From Distichodus sexfasciatus (lineage: Eukaryota; Chordata; Actinopteri; Characiformes; Distichodontidae): a stretch of 64,000 nucleotides of DNA. Positions 24,070-35,990 of this stretch are shown one piece after another. Made by a program: the position numbers and the translations under genes. A model generated the notes under the pieces. It was not told the origin of the DNA. It saw nothing but the letters and a program-made list of their open reading frames with translations, and ran no database searches. Position 1 is the stretch's first letter, and every line of letters begins with the position of its first letter. The stretch is taken from assembly GCA_032718565.1 (NCBI GenBank), contig JAVGVS010000827.1, forward strand, positions 1 through 64,000, in the 5' to 3' direction.

Positions 24070-24266
24070 GAGTGATTATTTGTCATTGTGAACACACGAA
24101 AGCACACAGTGCACCACAACCAAATGTGACCTCTGCATTTGACCCATCAATGAACCAGCAGTGGGCAGGTAACATGGTCAGCGGTACTTGGGGATGGTGC
24201 CTTGCTGATGAGAATCTCAGTGGTAACTATACCAGCCTGAGAATCAAACCTGCGATCTTCCGATCA
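24070..24266 (-). repeat. SINE family A, minus strand, joined to SINE family B
   Basis: Tail to head: atttgtcattgtgaacacac, tttgacccatcaatgaa, ttgctgatgagaatctcag, then a degenerate B-box region. It loses its head and runs directly into family B at about 24,268. Confidence 0.8.
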
Positions 24267-24565
24267 ATGCAGCCTCACAGCGAGAAGGTCTTGGGTTCAA
24301 GCCCCAGGTTTGCATGCTCTCCCCCGTGTTTGCGTGGGTTTTCTCTGGGTGCTCCGGTTTCCTCCCACAGTCCAAAAGCGTGCGATATAGGTTAATTGGC
24401 AACTCTAAATTGGCCCGGTAGGGGGGGAATGAGAGTGTGATTGTGTGTGCCCTGTGGTGTGTTGGTCCCTGTCTTGCGCCCATAGCTCCCAGGATGGGCT
24501 CCAGTCCCCGCGACCCCGGTTGGGATTAAGTGGTTCAGATAATGAATGAATAAATGAATAACACT
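24267..24565 (+). repeat. SINE family B, 5'-truncated, ending in TGAATGAATAAATGAATAA
   Basis: It starts at gcctcacagcgagaaggtc, then B-box-like gggttcaagcccc, tttgcatgctctcccccgtg, ggttaattggcaactctaaa and gggattaagtggttcagata, and ends in an A-rich GAATAA tail. It matches the full copy at 47,623-47,946. Confidence 0.8.
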
Positions 24566-24610
24566 TAGCATTATGTCTATGTCCCCGAATGTATAGCAAA
24601 GTAATTGTGA

Positions 24611-24644
<34 letters not shown>

Positions 24645-25194
24645 TCTTATCCATGCGTTCCACGCTGATAAACGCTACACGGAAACCCAGTGACTCCAAA
24701 TGCACAGACTTTATTATTCAGCACTTCGTATCAGTTTATTAACGCTGATGCAATTATCCCTCAAATTGAGAGGCCCGATTTGGTGTGATAAACCCCTATA
24801 AATAAATCATCAAACATCTGTTCTCTAAAGCGGATCAAAACGAGACGAGCGCGCCTGCTTTTCGGGAGGAATCTCACAGGAAGAAAGCGCGCCTTTATAG
24901 GGGGTTTGAATAAATCTCGGTTCTCACCCCATCTCTGAAAGTTTCTTTAAACTGGGTACGGCGTGAAGTGGACAAACGCGGATAGAGAATATCCAAAATT
25001 TGACTTTCAGGACGTCTTAAACACAAACCGCCACATGGTTCAAATGTACACAGCTGGCTAATATTCTGCGATGTTGGTCTACTGTAAATGATTGCTGATT
25101 ATAGTTGACCCAGCAATTAAACTTTAAGCCGAAAGATTAACGTTACGCTCACGCCAAGAACGGACTAACCACAAGAGAAGTAACAGCACAGTTC
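24566..25194. other. Spacer with (GT)n at 24,612-24,642
   Basis: The GT microsatellite is followed by about 500 bases with no recognised gene. The part 24,690-24,960 is unique within the window. Confidence 0.4.
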
Positions 25195-25395
25195 TGCTTA
25201 ATGGTGGCGCCCCCTTGTGGTCTCAATAGAAAATGACAAGCTTAGTTTAGTCTCCCCCTAGTGGCCAAAATGGAGAATGACAACCTCAGTGGAGACGCCC
25301 CCTTGAGGCTAAAATGGAGAATAACAGCCTTAATCTGGACACCACCTTGTGGCCAAAATAGGGAATGACAACATTATGGAGACACCCCCCACCTT
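25195..25395. repeat. Minisatellite, ~46-60-bp unit CCCCCTTGTGGCCAAAATGGAGAATGACA type
   Basis: About four diverged units share ccccttgtggcc, aaaatggagaatgacaa and gtctcc/ggagac words. Confidence 0.7.
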
Positions 25396-25634
25396 GTGCA
25401 CCGAACTGTCATCCATTGAATCGATATAATATTGTATTGTGATATAAAATTGTGATTTACACTTAGCACCAGCACTGTGTGTGTGTGTGTGTGTGTGTTG
25501 TAACAGCGGCGCAGGACAGATGTGGCAACGATTTCACCACGCCATGCCACAGCAACAGGCTCGGGGGCGAAAATGTGCAGCACCCGCACAATGGAGCCGG
25601 TCAATATTTCTACGTCAGGCGTCAAAGATGACGA

Positions 25635-26780
25635 GACTTCAGCCAAGGACCTGCCCTTGAGAAAGTGAGAGAATGAGAGGGTGAAGAGAGGAAACAGCGG
25701 GAAATCAATAAAGGAAAGACAAAACATTGCACTAGAAATTTGCTCATGAGAAAATATTGCATGCTCACGAGGAAGGAAAGTGTGCTCACGAGAAGCAGAC
25801 CTCAGCCAAGAACCTGCCCAAGAGAAAAAAGAGAAAAGGAGAAAACGAGGAGAGGAAACAGCAAAAAAGAGAAGGAGGGAGGGAGGGAGAGATTAATAAA
25901 AGAGTGACAAAACATTGCAACAGAAATCTGAAAAATTTTGCTCATGAGAAAGCAGAAGGTACTGGGGGCTTACAAGAAGCACATTTCTCAAAGAAAGTTT
26001 TGCATAATCATAAGAAAGTAGCACATGCTCACGAAAAAGTAGCACATGTTCACGAGAAAGTAGGGTGTGCTCACGAGAAAGTAGCACATGCTCAGAAGAA
26101 AGTAGCACATGCTCACGAGAAAGTAGGGTGTGCTCGTGAGGAAGTAGCACATGCTGACGAGAAAGTAGGGTGTGCTCACGAGAGAGTAACACATGCTCAG
26201 AAGAAAGTAGGACATGCTCACGAGAAAGTAGGGTGTGCTCACGAGGAAGTAGCACATGCTCATGAGAAAGTAAGGCATGCTCACGAGATAATAACACATG
26301 TTCATGAGAAAGTAACATGCTCTCGAGAAAATAAACACATGCTGGTTGGCTGTGCTCATAAGAAAGAAAGAAATATGCTTACAAGAAATTAACACGTTCT
26401 CGAAAAAAATAGCACATGCTCAGGAGAAAGCAACATATGCTCACGAGAGAGTATGGTGCGTCACAAGGAAGAAGCACATTCTCACGAGAAAGTAACATAT
26501 GCTCACGAGAAAGTAACGCCACAAGCTCGCAAGAAAGTTGGGTGCGCTCACGAGAAATTAATGTGCTTACGAGAAAGCAAGTTGAAAGTAACAAGAAAGT
26601 ATTGTGGGTTCACGAGAAAGTGTTGCTCGAGACCTCGAGACCTCAGCCAAGGACCTGCCCTTGAGAAAGCGAGAGAACAAGAGCGTGAGGAGAGGAAACA
26701 AAAAAACAGGAGAGAGAGAAGCAGGGAGGGAAAGAGAGGGAAATCAATAAAGGAGAGACAAAACACTGCAGCAGAAAGCA
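25635..26780. repeat. 21-bp minisatellite GCTCACGAGAAAGTAGCACAT with triplicated flank cassette
   Basis: The core (about 26,005-26,340, decaying to 26,620) repeats gctcacgagaaagtagcaca at 21-bp period. A cassette of ~110-140 bp beginning cagccaaggacctgccc and ending aaagacaaaacattgca occurs three times (from about 25,639, 25,803 and 26,644). Because 21 is a multiple of three, open frames persist: 211 codons on plus (25,757-26,392) and 141 and 135 codons on minus. No known domain is present. Confidence 0.85.
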
Positions 26781-27139
26781 TTGGATCTTGCTAGTCCACC
26801 TGTTGGTGAAGAAGTGAACACTCCTGTCACTCTTCTGTCTCGCAATCTCCGGGGGACGACTCTCCCAAACACAGCTCGACTCTGCACTGCTCCTGATAAG
26901 GGCTCTGAGCCCCGACACACCACAGACGGCCACACACACACACATTTGCCACACACACACACACACACTCTTCTTTCATGTGACCTGCTGTGCCTCGTCG
27001 CTATGCCTTCTTTTGACTTTTTTAAAAAATACGCTCGGTCACGTCTTGGAGGTCAAAAGTTAGTCAGCCGTTTTATCAGGGATTGGGAGGCGACTTTTAA
27101 ATGGTAGCTTTTCAAGCTACAAGCTATGAAGGGACGGGG
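26781..27139. other. Spacer with (CA)n near 26.93 kb
   Basis: It contains a CA microsatellite and the end of a 108-codon frame that has no recognisable domain. Confidence 0.4.
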
Positions 27140-27560
27140 GACAAGTGAGAAAAAAAGCAAGTATGACATGCTCGCGGGAAAGTATGGCAAGAAAGTATTG
27201 CACGCTCATGAGAAAGTATTATGTACAAGGCAAAGTACTGTGTGCTCACACGAAAGTATCACATGAATATATTGTGAGAAAGTATTATGTGCTCTTGAGA
27301 AAGTATCATGAGAAAGTATCGAGTGCTCATGAGAAAGTATCATGAGAAAGTATCACGAGGAAAGTATCGAGTGCTCATTAGAAAGTATCACGAGAAAGTA
27401 TCGAGTGCTCATTAGAAAGTATCACGAGAAAGTATCACGAAAAAAGTATCACGAGAAAGTATCGAGTGCTCATGAGAAAGTATCACTAGAAAGTATCAAG
27501 TGCTCACGAGAAAGTATCACGAGAACGTTTGCATGCTCTTGAGAAAGTATCATGAGAAAC
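27140..27560. repeat. Second GAGAAAGTATCACGAGAAAGTATC minisatellite block
   Basis: Units agaaagtatcacgagaaagt and atcgagtgctcatgagaaag alternate. It is clearly related to the 21-bp array at 26 kb but with different higher-order spacing. Confidence 0.8.
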
Positions 27561-28591
27561 ACATATAATCCTATATTTTTGGGGTCAATGCAGCATTTTG
27601 CTACATTACATCGCTATTCGTCAGACAAAATAGTTACTGGAAAAGCTGCACTGAAAGGTATCGTCACTACTGAAAAGCTACTCAAAAAGTAGAGGGTAGT
27701 AGCATCTCCATTTCTTTTAGCTGCCGTTTGTTTCTGCAGCTTTACGTCATATCTTCCCTTCCTGTTCAGCGCTCTTCCTCTGTGTAGTGACTCCGGCATC
27801 GCTACAGCCGCCTCCACGTTTAACGAGGTTACTTTTGGGTCGACGTTCTCTAATCGTCGCATGTGACTTTCTCGTAAGGTGTAAAGTAACGTGACGCGAG
27901 CCCTCTTTCAAGTGGATCTGGAAGCGGCGACGTGGAAGTCTTTCGTGTCAACTACTTTTTTCCACTTTTCGTGTTGCTGATGTCTCCTCTGGGACAGAGT
28001 GAGAGCAGTGATCCGTCACCACGCGTCCCAAACTGGGAAAAAACTAAGATCTTAAAAGCTGGTGACGACAAGGTCAAGCGAATGCTAACGTCGGAGACGC
28101 GTTACTGGAGGATGTAAATAAATTCCGTTTCAGCTTTTCTTCTCAACCGGGAGTCGACTCGGGGATTGATTTGCTTGGAGTTGAGCTGTCAAACAAACTG
28201 ATGCTCAGCAGACGGAGACGGAGCGAAGGGTCAAAATTAGCAAGGGAACGTGCAGTTAGGGGTGTAAATCTCAAGTTCGGTCACAATACGATATATCGAT
28301 TCAATTGACAACGATTTGGGTTTGCCGACATCACAAAGTCTGTGACGATATGATTTCGATCCGATCTGATTCAGGAGCCAGCGATCAATATGAGACACTG
28401 TCATTCGCTCAATGTATCATTAGATCATTAGATCAATGTATCGTTACACTCTCATATGTGATCTCACCTTGCTGCTTGGCGTCACTGCTTCTGGAATGAT
28501 CAGGGAAATCACAACGGCTTCAGACGACTCATTGAACTACACTGTAATCAGATATCAGAATCAGATGCATGAAACAAGACAGTATTAATTC
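27561..28591. other. Spacer; ATCGAT-type repeat fragment at about 28,255-28,420
   Basis: The repeat fragment starts taggggtgtaaatctcaag and contains acgatatatcgattcaattg. A 61-codon frame at 27,932-28,117 has a hydrophobic start but nothing else to support it as a gene. Confidence 0.4.
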
Positions 28592-29437
28592 TAGAGCTGT
28601 GAACCTTCACTGGTCTCACGATTCGATTACGATTATCACGTCAATGATTCGATTCGATGAGATATCTCGATGCATCCCATCAGTTTCTCTACTTCACACT
28701 GCACGCAGATCGGGCAGCCGTAGTTACTACCGAGATGTTATTTTTATGCCGCAGCCAGAAAATCACCCACAATGTTGTTATGACATAATCCAGATGTTTT
28801 TAACTGTCTGACCACAACTCAGACTTAGCAGCAGTCTACGCCTGTCCACTGTGGATCCATGTGTGGGTGGGGGACACACAGTAATTTTTACTATCGTTTA
28901 TTATTATTTAGATATTTGCATTAAATATATTATTCATAAAGATGCCCAAATGACCTGGAAATGTTTTTGGAAATTTTGATTTAAATTAATGTAGGTGAAG
29001 GGCATTTGCTTATGTTTATTTATCTCATTTAGCATATTAGCCTAGCTATTAGCCTTAGCCTTACTTTGGTGTTGTATTATGTCTGTGACAAAGGGATATT
29101 TTCATTTATCAACCTAATGCTAATGCTGCTCAATAAAGAAGACAAAGTATTGAGTTGTTCCCTCGCGTCCTTCGGCCTTGATCGGGTTATTTCAAGTTTG
29201 ACAAGAGCGGTGGTGCTAAACTCCCCAGGTTAACTTGACAGTTTTGAAAATTCAATAAAATGAAATAATTTTGAAAAAGTGATTTCAGCAGTTAAAAAAA
29301 TGTCATGGAATGTCAATCCCGCCAGTAACCACCAGGAGGCAGCGGATCGGCGGTTAAAAATCTCTGATGTAATCGATTGTGGTCTGCCACTGCATCGTGA
29401 TGCATCGATAATGTGATTGATCGTTTCAACACCTCTA
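28592..29437. mobile_element. hAT-like element, TAGAGSTGTGAACCTTCACTGG family
   Basis: The left end tagagctgtgaaccttcact and inverted right end tagaggtgttgaaacgatca give short TIRs (TAGAGGTGT) with ATCGAT-rich arms. It contains part of the uninterrupted host site of the nested element at 21.8 kb. No transposase frame. No clear 8-bp duplication. Confidence 0.7.
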
Positions 29438-29537
29438 AGTCAGATTATCATACAACACACAGTGTTCACAATGACAGTTTTACTCTCACTGTCTCTTTAC
29501 AGAATTTTACCATTTTTCTAGATTAAAACATACATGC

Positions 29538-29733
29538 AGTTGGTGGCGTAACGGTAGGGTGTTTGCTCTGTGATCAGAAGGTCGCAGGTTTGAATCCAGG
29601 GCCAGTAAAGTTACCACTGAGGTACTCAGGAGCAAGGTACCGTCTCCAAGCACTGCTCCCTGGGTGCTTGTTAGCTGCGTTAGTGCTGTGCTGTAGTGTG
29701 TTCACAATGACAAATAATCACTCACTCATACTT
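29538..29733 (+). repeat. SINE family A, plus strand
   Basis: Head ttggtggcgtaacggtaggg, B-box ggtttgaatccagg, body ccactgaggtactcaggagc and tail gtgttcacaatgacaaataa. The part between ctgcgttag and gtgctgtgctg is shortened. Confidence 0.85.
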
Positions 29734-32611
29734 TACCTTTAAGAGAAATTGACAGCAAACTTGTGTACTGTAAAACACGGCGCTATACACTTTATGTTCA
29801 TTTTCTGGATAGAAGCTGCTGCCGAATGTGACCCGACCCGATTCGATCCGCCAGCAGCGTTCCAGGTGATGCAGAGAGGAAACAGGAAGTGGTTTATGAG
29901 GCTTGGCGCGGCTGACGTGGACACGCTGGAGCCAGTCAGACTCATGCATTATTGAGAGGCGAGGCGACGGCGAGCGTTCTGACCCATTTTGGAATCCATA
30001 TCTCCTGTCACTTCCCATCAGCAGCGACGCTCCGGCATCACCGCGGAGGACGCCCGGGTCAAGCCCAGCACTGCCTTTACACTCATTTGTGCTTTTTAAA
30101 AATAAAAAGAAAAATATTTGTTTCCAAAATTAAAATGAAGACACTAATGGTGAGTTGTTTTACCATTTTCTGCTCCAATACAAAATGGAGCAGATTTATT
30201 TATATTTATTATTCTTTTTATAAATTGACACCCAAAAACATTTGACACCATTTTCACATTTTCCAGTTTCCCATTTGAAATAAAAATCATACCAACAAAT
30301 GATGTGCATTTTCCAATTTTCTATTTTTAGTTTGAGCTCAAAATGGGAAATATTAATTTTTTTTTTCCCCCATTTTGGTTTTGGAAACAAATACTGAGAA
30401 CTAATTGTTTTGGGGGGTTTTGGATTTTGGGTGTCAATTAACACAAAGATTTAAACGGCAAACAAAAAATGGGAAAACAACTCGTCATTTGTTTGTTTGT
30501 TTTTGGATTTGCAAATGATATTCAAAAAAATTGGGGGTTTCAGTTTTTGGTATCAGTTTAAAAAGGAAGGAAAGAATGGTTGATGGATTTCCATTGTCTC
30601 CATCTTTGCTAGAATAAAAAAAGGTAAAAAAGGTTAGGTCACGTACGCTGTCCTCGTCAAGTGGGGTTACGACCCCAATACAGCCGCTTAGCAACGCCGA
30701 CAGTTGCCGCCGCCACCGACGGAAGAGAGGGACCATCACTGAGCGTGGCGAAAAGTCGAAAAGCCGAATCAATATGCGAAAGCAATCAGCGGTTGGAGAG
30801 TGGAGCGCAAACAGGCTGATTGTAATGAATAGGTATTAAGCTCTCGTGAATACGGAAGCCTCACAGTCCAAGGTGATTCACACAAAACAAATAAACCCTC
30901 ACTACGATCGATCGTCACGGCGACCCCTTCAGAGTCAAGGGTCACGCCCCACGCCTTTCCACTCAATTTCCTCTCACCCGATTGGCTAATGAGAACGCGA
31001 GTCGGGCTGAGGAGGTCTCGAGATCTCTTAAAAATTCGGACAGCAGCAGTAAATTAACCACCTGTTTGTAAATGGAAGGGAGGATGAGGGTCAGAATCTG
31101 CAAGGGATGTGAGATTTGGGGGCGTTTCATCACGATATATCATATTGATTCGACAGACGATATCTCAAAGTCTGCTAAAACACAATTTTGATAAAAATTC
31201 GATGCCAGCGATATCTCAATTTTTTTAGAATGCAATAGAAACAGCTATGTTTAGGTAACAGCTAATATTTTTAGTCTAGTTTCTGGACACCGCATGATGC
31301 AGAACAAAATGATATTAGGAAACAAAATGTCCTAATACAACGTCCTACGTTTGTGTAAGTGTGGGCTTCGTGAAACGAGGGTGCGGCACAAAAAATACAG
31401 GTAATACCCGACTTAGGATGGAGATGCATTCCGATGACCCCATCGTAACTTGAAAAAATTGCAAGTCGAGACATGGCTTTCAGCAGGAGACATAATTGGT
31501 TGTTTTAAAATTCAATAAAATTGGGCTTAAATACACGCCCCTAACACTGAGACCACTGAACTCTAATGATCACTGGCAGGGCGGAAGATGCGAACATCCC
31601 GGCAGTGTCCCAATGTATAGTACCACATATGCTGCTACGTACATTTGCCTGATGCAGGAAATTAAAAACATTTTTACCTTTTTGTCATAACGCTATCGTC
31701 ATCGTAAGACTGAAAAGTGGAAACTTCATGATTCGGTGACCATCTATACTGGGTATGACTGTAAATATCACATCACAGTATTGTACTGTAAATATCAAAG
31801 TAAGCTTGCTACAATAGCTTGCTGTAATAGTATATTAAATGGTATACAGCTCTGCTGCCTGTATTATACTATAAATTTACTATGAAATTTAAAAATACAC
31901 AGCTTCTAGAGTCATATTCTGAATTTACTGTGAAATTTTTCATTTGCAAATCAAGTTTAATTAGTCGTGACCAAAATCGCTCGAAGCGAAACACTCCCCT
32001 CCTAAGTCCAAACCACCAAATGGAAAGATAAGAATCAACCAAATGGAGTTGAAGCCTTCAATAATCACCTCCTCATTTTTATCTTATTCAGAGAATTTCC
32101 CACTCTTATTTTCTTTAAAATAATTGCTAACGAATTGAATTTGCACATTTAATCAGGTGTTAAAGACGCCACCATTTACCAGTCTGTTTTATCGGCTCAG
32201 GGTGCGACTCGGGGATGTGAAGAAAGAGAAAAGTGAGGCGTAACGGAGCGTTACGAGGACGGAGGAGTGGGATTGGTCGTCCTGCTCATCGTCCTGCTCA
32301 TCGTCTCTGCGGTGTCACATATCTGTGGAAACACAAGGTCACAGCGGCGCTCTTTGTGCAGTCGAGTCAGCCCACATTAACCTCGCCGCGCTAGAGAGGA
32401 AGATATATACACACCGGCACTGGCCGAGAAAATACACACACACACGTATGCACAGGCACACGCACGTGCACATATGCATACACTGTGGGTCGAAAAGAAG
32501 CTCTCTACCTTTGCTCATCATTTTGACAAATGCTTTTTTGCTGTTGCATTCAGAACTAGAGAGGAATATCTGCAAGAAAACGCAAATGTGATTGCTCTCT
32601 TGCAGCAAGAC
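29734..32611. other. Gene-poor stretch with repeat fragments
   Basis: 30.2-30.55 kb is AT-rich with TTTTCC/GGAAAA words. 31.09-31.25 kb is an ATCGAT-type fragment. 31.40-31.70 kb contains acccgacttaggatggagat and catcgtaacttg words typical of an interspersed repeat. 31,935-32,230 is unique, with an octamer-like ATTTGCAAAT and TTTAATTAG. No exon was recognised. Confidence 0.4.
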
Positions 32612-32616
32612 TTGCA

Positions 32617-33424
32617 AGGTGGTTGACAGGTGGTTACCAGGGTTTTGTCAGGTGGTTGCTAGGATGTGGCTAGGTTCTTGCTAGGGTGTGGCTAGGGTGT
32701 TGCTAGGTGGTTGCTAGGGTGTGGTTAGGTGGTTGCTAGGGTGTTGCTAGGCTAGAGTTTTGCTAGGTAGTTGCTAGGTGGTTTCTAGAGTGTGGCTAGG
32801 TGACTGCTAGGGTGTGGCTAGGGTGTTGCTGGGTGGTTGCTAGGGTGTGGTTAGGTGGTTGCTAGGGTGTGGTTAGGTGGTTGCTGGGTGGTTGCTAGAG
32901 TGTGGCCAGGTGGTTGCTAGGGTAGGTGGTTGCTAGGGTGTTGCTAGGTGGTTGCTAGGGTGTTTCTAGGCTAGGTGGTTGCTAGGGTGTGGCTAGGCTA
33001 GGGTGTGGATAGGTGGTTGCTAGGGTGTTTCTAGGCTAGGTGGTTGCTAGGGTGTGGCTAGGCTAGGGTGTGGCTAGGTGGTTGCTAGGGTGTGGTGGGT
33101 GGTTGCTAGGTGTGCTTAGGTGGTTGCTGGGTGGTTGCTAGAGTGTGGCTAGATGGTTGCTAGGCTAGGTGGTTGCTAGGGTGTTGCTAGGTGGTTGCTA
33201 GGGTGTTTCTAGGCTAGGTGGTTGCTAGGGTGTTTCTAGGCTAGGTGGTTGCTAGGCTAGGTGGTTGCTAGGGTGTTGCTAGATGGTTGCTAGGGTGTTT
33301 CTAGGCTAGGTGGTTGCTAGGGTGTGGCTAGGCTAGGGTATGGATAGGTGGTTGCTAGGGTGTGGCTAGGCTAGGGTGTGGATAGGTGGTTGCTAGGGTG
33401 TGGATAGGTGGTTGCTAGGGTGTT
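32617..33424. repeat. GGTGGTTGCTAGGGTGT minisatellite, ~800 bp
   Basis: Dozens of units ggtggttgctagggtgt with variants tggctagg, ttgctagg and tttctaggctagg. Clean boundaries on both sides. Confidence 0.95.
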
Positions 33425-33654
33425 GCGTTCAGAATTAAATTAACATCAAAGTAATTACTATATCGCCCATCGCTAGTAGTTAGTAGTACTAGCGTAGTAG
33501 TTAGTTTAGACCTGCGGGAGATTAGGGACGCTTCACCAGTGAAGGTTCCAGAGCCCGTGTGCTGCCGTGGTTCACCCTGCTGACCCTGCTGCACTCCGAA
33601 CATTCTCTGCCAGACCAACTGGACTGTTCTTTAAGGACTGAACTCTCTCCGGGG

Positions 33655-33793
33655 CAGTGGTGGCGTAGCAGTGGCAACTACAAGTGTCGCCGGTTCAAAT
33701 CCCAGGGCGGTAAAGGTACCTCTCATAAGTGAGAAACCGTCCCCAAGCACCGCTCCCCGGCCACTCCCAAAATAAGCTGCCCACTGCTGCTAC
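33655..33793 (+). repeat. SINE family A, truncated at a MITE junction
   Basis: gcagtggtggcgtagcagtg, B-box ggttcaaatcccagg, gtaaaggtacc and gctgcccactgct; then the sequence changes abruptly to the CCTCCAGGATTT MITE. Confidence 0.8.
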
Positions 33794-33899
33794 AAACACT
33801 GCAACTTTCATCGCAAATTTTTAGAGAAGCTGCCACAAAATCTGCCATTTTAGCCCGCAACAATCTCAAGAAAGGCTCATGAAATCCTGGAGGGACTGA
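33794..33899. mobile_element. hAT-like MITE (CCTCCAGGATTT family), right-end fragment
   Basis: Right 106 bases of the family: tacaaacactgcaactttca, agctgccacaaaatctgcca, then aaatcctggagggactg. The left part is absent, so the SINE-MITE junction is a deletion product. Confidence 0.8.
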
Positions 33900-34836
33900 T
33901 AAGGGAGTAGTTGCTGAACACCACATAACACCAAATGGAAAATCTGTTTAAAGTACGGTTTTGTTAGATTTTAGAAGTATGAGAGGTGCAAGATTCCGTA
34001 CAAATGTGGCAGATTCCGAGGACAACCGAGTCAAAAATGGTCTCGGTCTCAAGTACTATAACAGTGTGCACAGCATCTGAGCAGAACGTGGCACTTAATT
34101 TGTGATTAAACATTCCTACATCTACTCATTCCCTAAACTGATTTAAATTAAAACATACATTTGGGGGAAATGTAAATTAATGTGCTGCCAAATTAATAAT
34201 TTAATTTTCAAAATCTGGGTAATGTGAACCAGGAAAAAGGTTCTCGCAACGCCCGGGTACAGCTCCTTTTTCTTTCTGGATTTACATCAACACACACACA
34301 CACACACACTTTAATAAACCCGCTAGCGTGACATATCTTGCGTGTTCCCCTGTTTACCATCTCACACACACGCTGAGACCTGAGCATGCAGCTCATACAT
34401 CAAAACACACACACTCCAGCCAACGAGGTAGAGTCTTTCCGAGCCTTTCTAGGATGCAGCGACTGCGTCTTCATTATTCGGCTTTGTCAACGCCCCCACA
34501 CAGCTGTCTTTCTCTCCCTCTCTCTTTATCCCTCTCTTCCCTTCCCCATCCGCTCTGCGGTGGCTCGACATTAGCAGCAGATGTAGGTTACTGCGCTTTT
34601 CTCAGCCATCCCTCTTTTTCGAGAGGACACCAGCGCACCAGAGGAAGCCGACACTCTCTCTCTTTTTTTTTCTCCCACGTAACTCTCTTTTTCTTTCCGT
34701 TCGCTGGCCGCGCGAGTGGAGCTGTAGATATAAAGTGACAGTAGCTCTGACGCTGTCTCGGAAGATACGCATCACACGACGAGGAAAACGGGGCGGCGGT
34801 TTTGTTTTTAGGAGGTGGTTGGGGCAGAGAGAGGGC
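33900..34836. other. Spacer with CA, CT and TATA-like patches
   Basis: (CA)n near 34.29 kb and CT runs near 34.51 and 34.66 kb. The part 34,680-34,830 is GC-richer and contains gtagatataaagtgacag, but no exon or initiator can be supported. Confidence 0.35.
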
Positions 34837-35990
34837 CAGAGTTGGAGAGTAACAAAGTAAAAATACTCGAGTACTGCACTTAAGTATGTTTTTCTTTTCT
34901 CATTTTTCTTCCCAAAAAATATATAGGCTACTTAAGTACAGTACTCAAGTAGCTTTAACTTTAGTAAAACTTTCACCTATTTGGACTGAAAATGCACTTA
35001 AGTGCAATATTTAAATGTTTTTCCTTAACTATGTTAAAACTCTACTTAAGTATGTTTTTAAATGTCTTGACTTTACACAGAGTATATGTTGTTTTGGTAA
35101 CTAAATGAGGAATGAAGAAAAAGTATTTAAGTACTCAAATATTTGTTAAACCAGTACTTAAGTGTGTTTTTCAAGTATCCGTATGTGAGTATATATTGTT
35201 TTGGAAAATAAAATAAAAATGAGAAACAAAAATGCTGTACAATACTAATGAGTTATAACTTAACTATGTTAAAATTGTGCTTAAGTGTGTTTTTAAGTAT
35301 CCTCACTTTACATAGAGTATATATTGTTTGGGAAACGAAACAAAAAATGAGAAACGTAAATGTACTTAAGTACAGTACTCGTGTTTTTTATTATGTGTTT
35401 CATGTGCTTCAGAGCATTTGTCAAAGAAACAAAAACATATTTACGTACAATACTCAAATTATTTTACTTAACTATGTTAAAATTGTACTTAAGCATGTTT
35501 TTCAAGCATCTTCACTTCACACTGAGTATATATTGTTTTGGTAATGAAATGAACAATGAGCAAAAGTACAGTACTCAAGTATTTTTACTTATGTATGTTA
35601 AACCAGTACTTAAGTGCATTTTTCAAGTATTTTGGAAATGAAACAAAATATGAGAAATTTAAATGTACTTAAGTAAAATACTCGTGAATTTCAGTATGTG
35701 AAAACTACTTCAGAGCAATTTTCAAGTATCTGTTCTTGTTTCTGTAAATGAAGGAAAATATACTTAAGTGCGAGAGTCAAGTAATTAAATTGATACTTAA
35801 GTGTGTTTTTCAAGTATCTAGGCTATGTTTCTTGAGTATATATTGTTTTGTTAACAAAATTAAAAATGAGAAATGAAATCATACTTAACTACAATACTCA
35901 GTGTTCTTACTTAATGTGTCATTGTTTTGGCAATGAAATGAGAAATTAAGAAAATCTATTTAAGTACAGTTCTCATGTATTTGTTGGACT
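34837..35990. repeat. TACTTAAGTACAGTACTCAAGTA-rich degenerate tandem repeat
   Basis: Starts gagttggagagtaacaaagt and then repeats, at irregular 110-150-bp spacing, gtacttaagtacagtactca, ttaaccagtacttaagtg, tttttcaagtat and gagtatatattgttttgg. Probably an old TIR element whose arm expanded in tandem. Confidence 0.7.

Noticed and set aside
23433..24119. 228-codon minus-strand frame
   Set aside because: It runs through GA and CA microsatellites and a SINE tail; composition alone explains it.
25757..26392. 211-codon HAHEKV repeat protein
   Set aside because: The frame is open because the repeat unit is 21 bases; the opposite strand is equally open. No promoter or domain. Kept as a finding only, not as a gene.
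25985..27560. CRISPR array
   Set aside because: The repeats are directly adjacent, with no unique spacers; the genome is eukaryotic.
27932..28117. 61-codon frame with a signal-peptide-like start
   Set aside because: Too short, no homology that I recognise and no supporting transcript signals.
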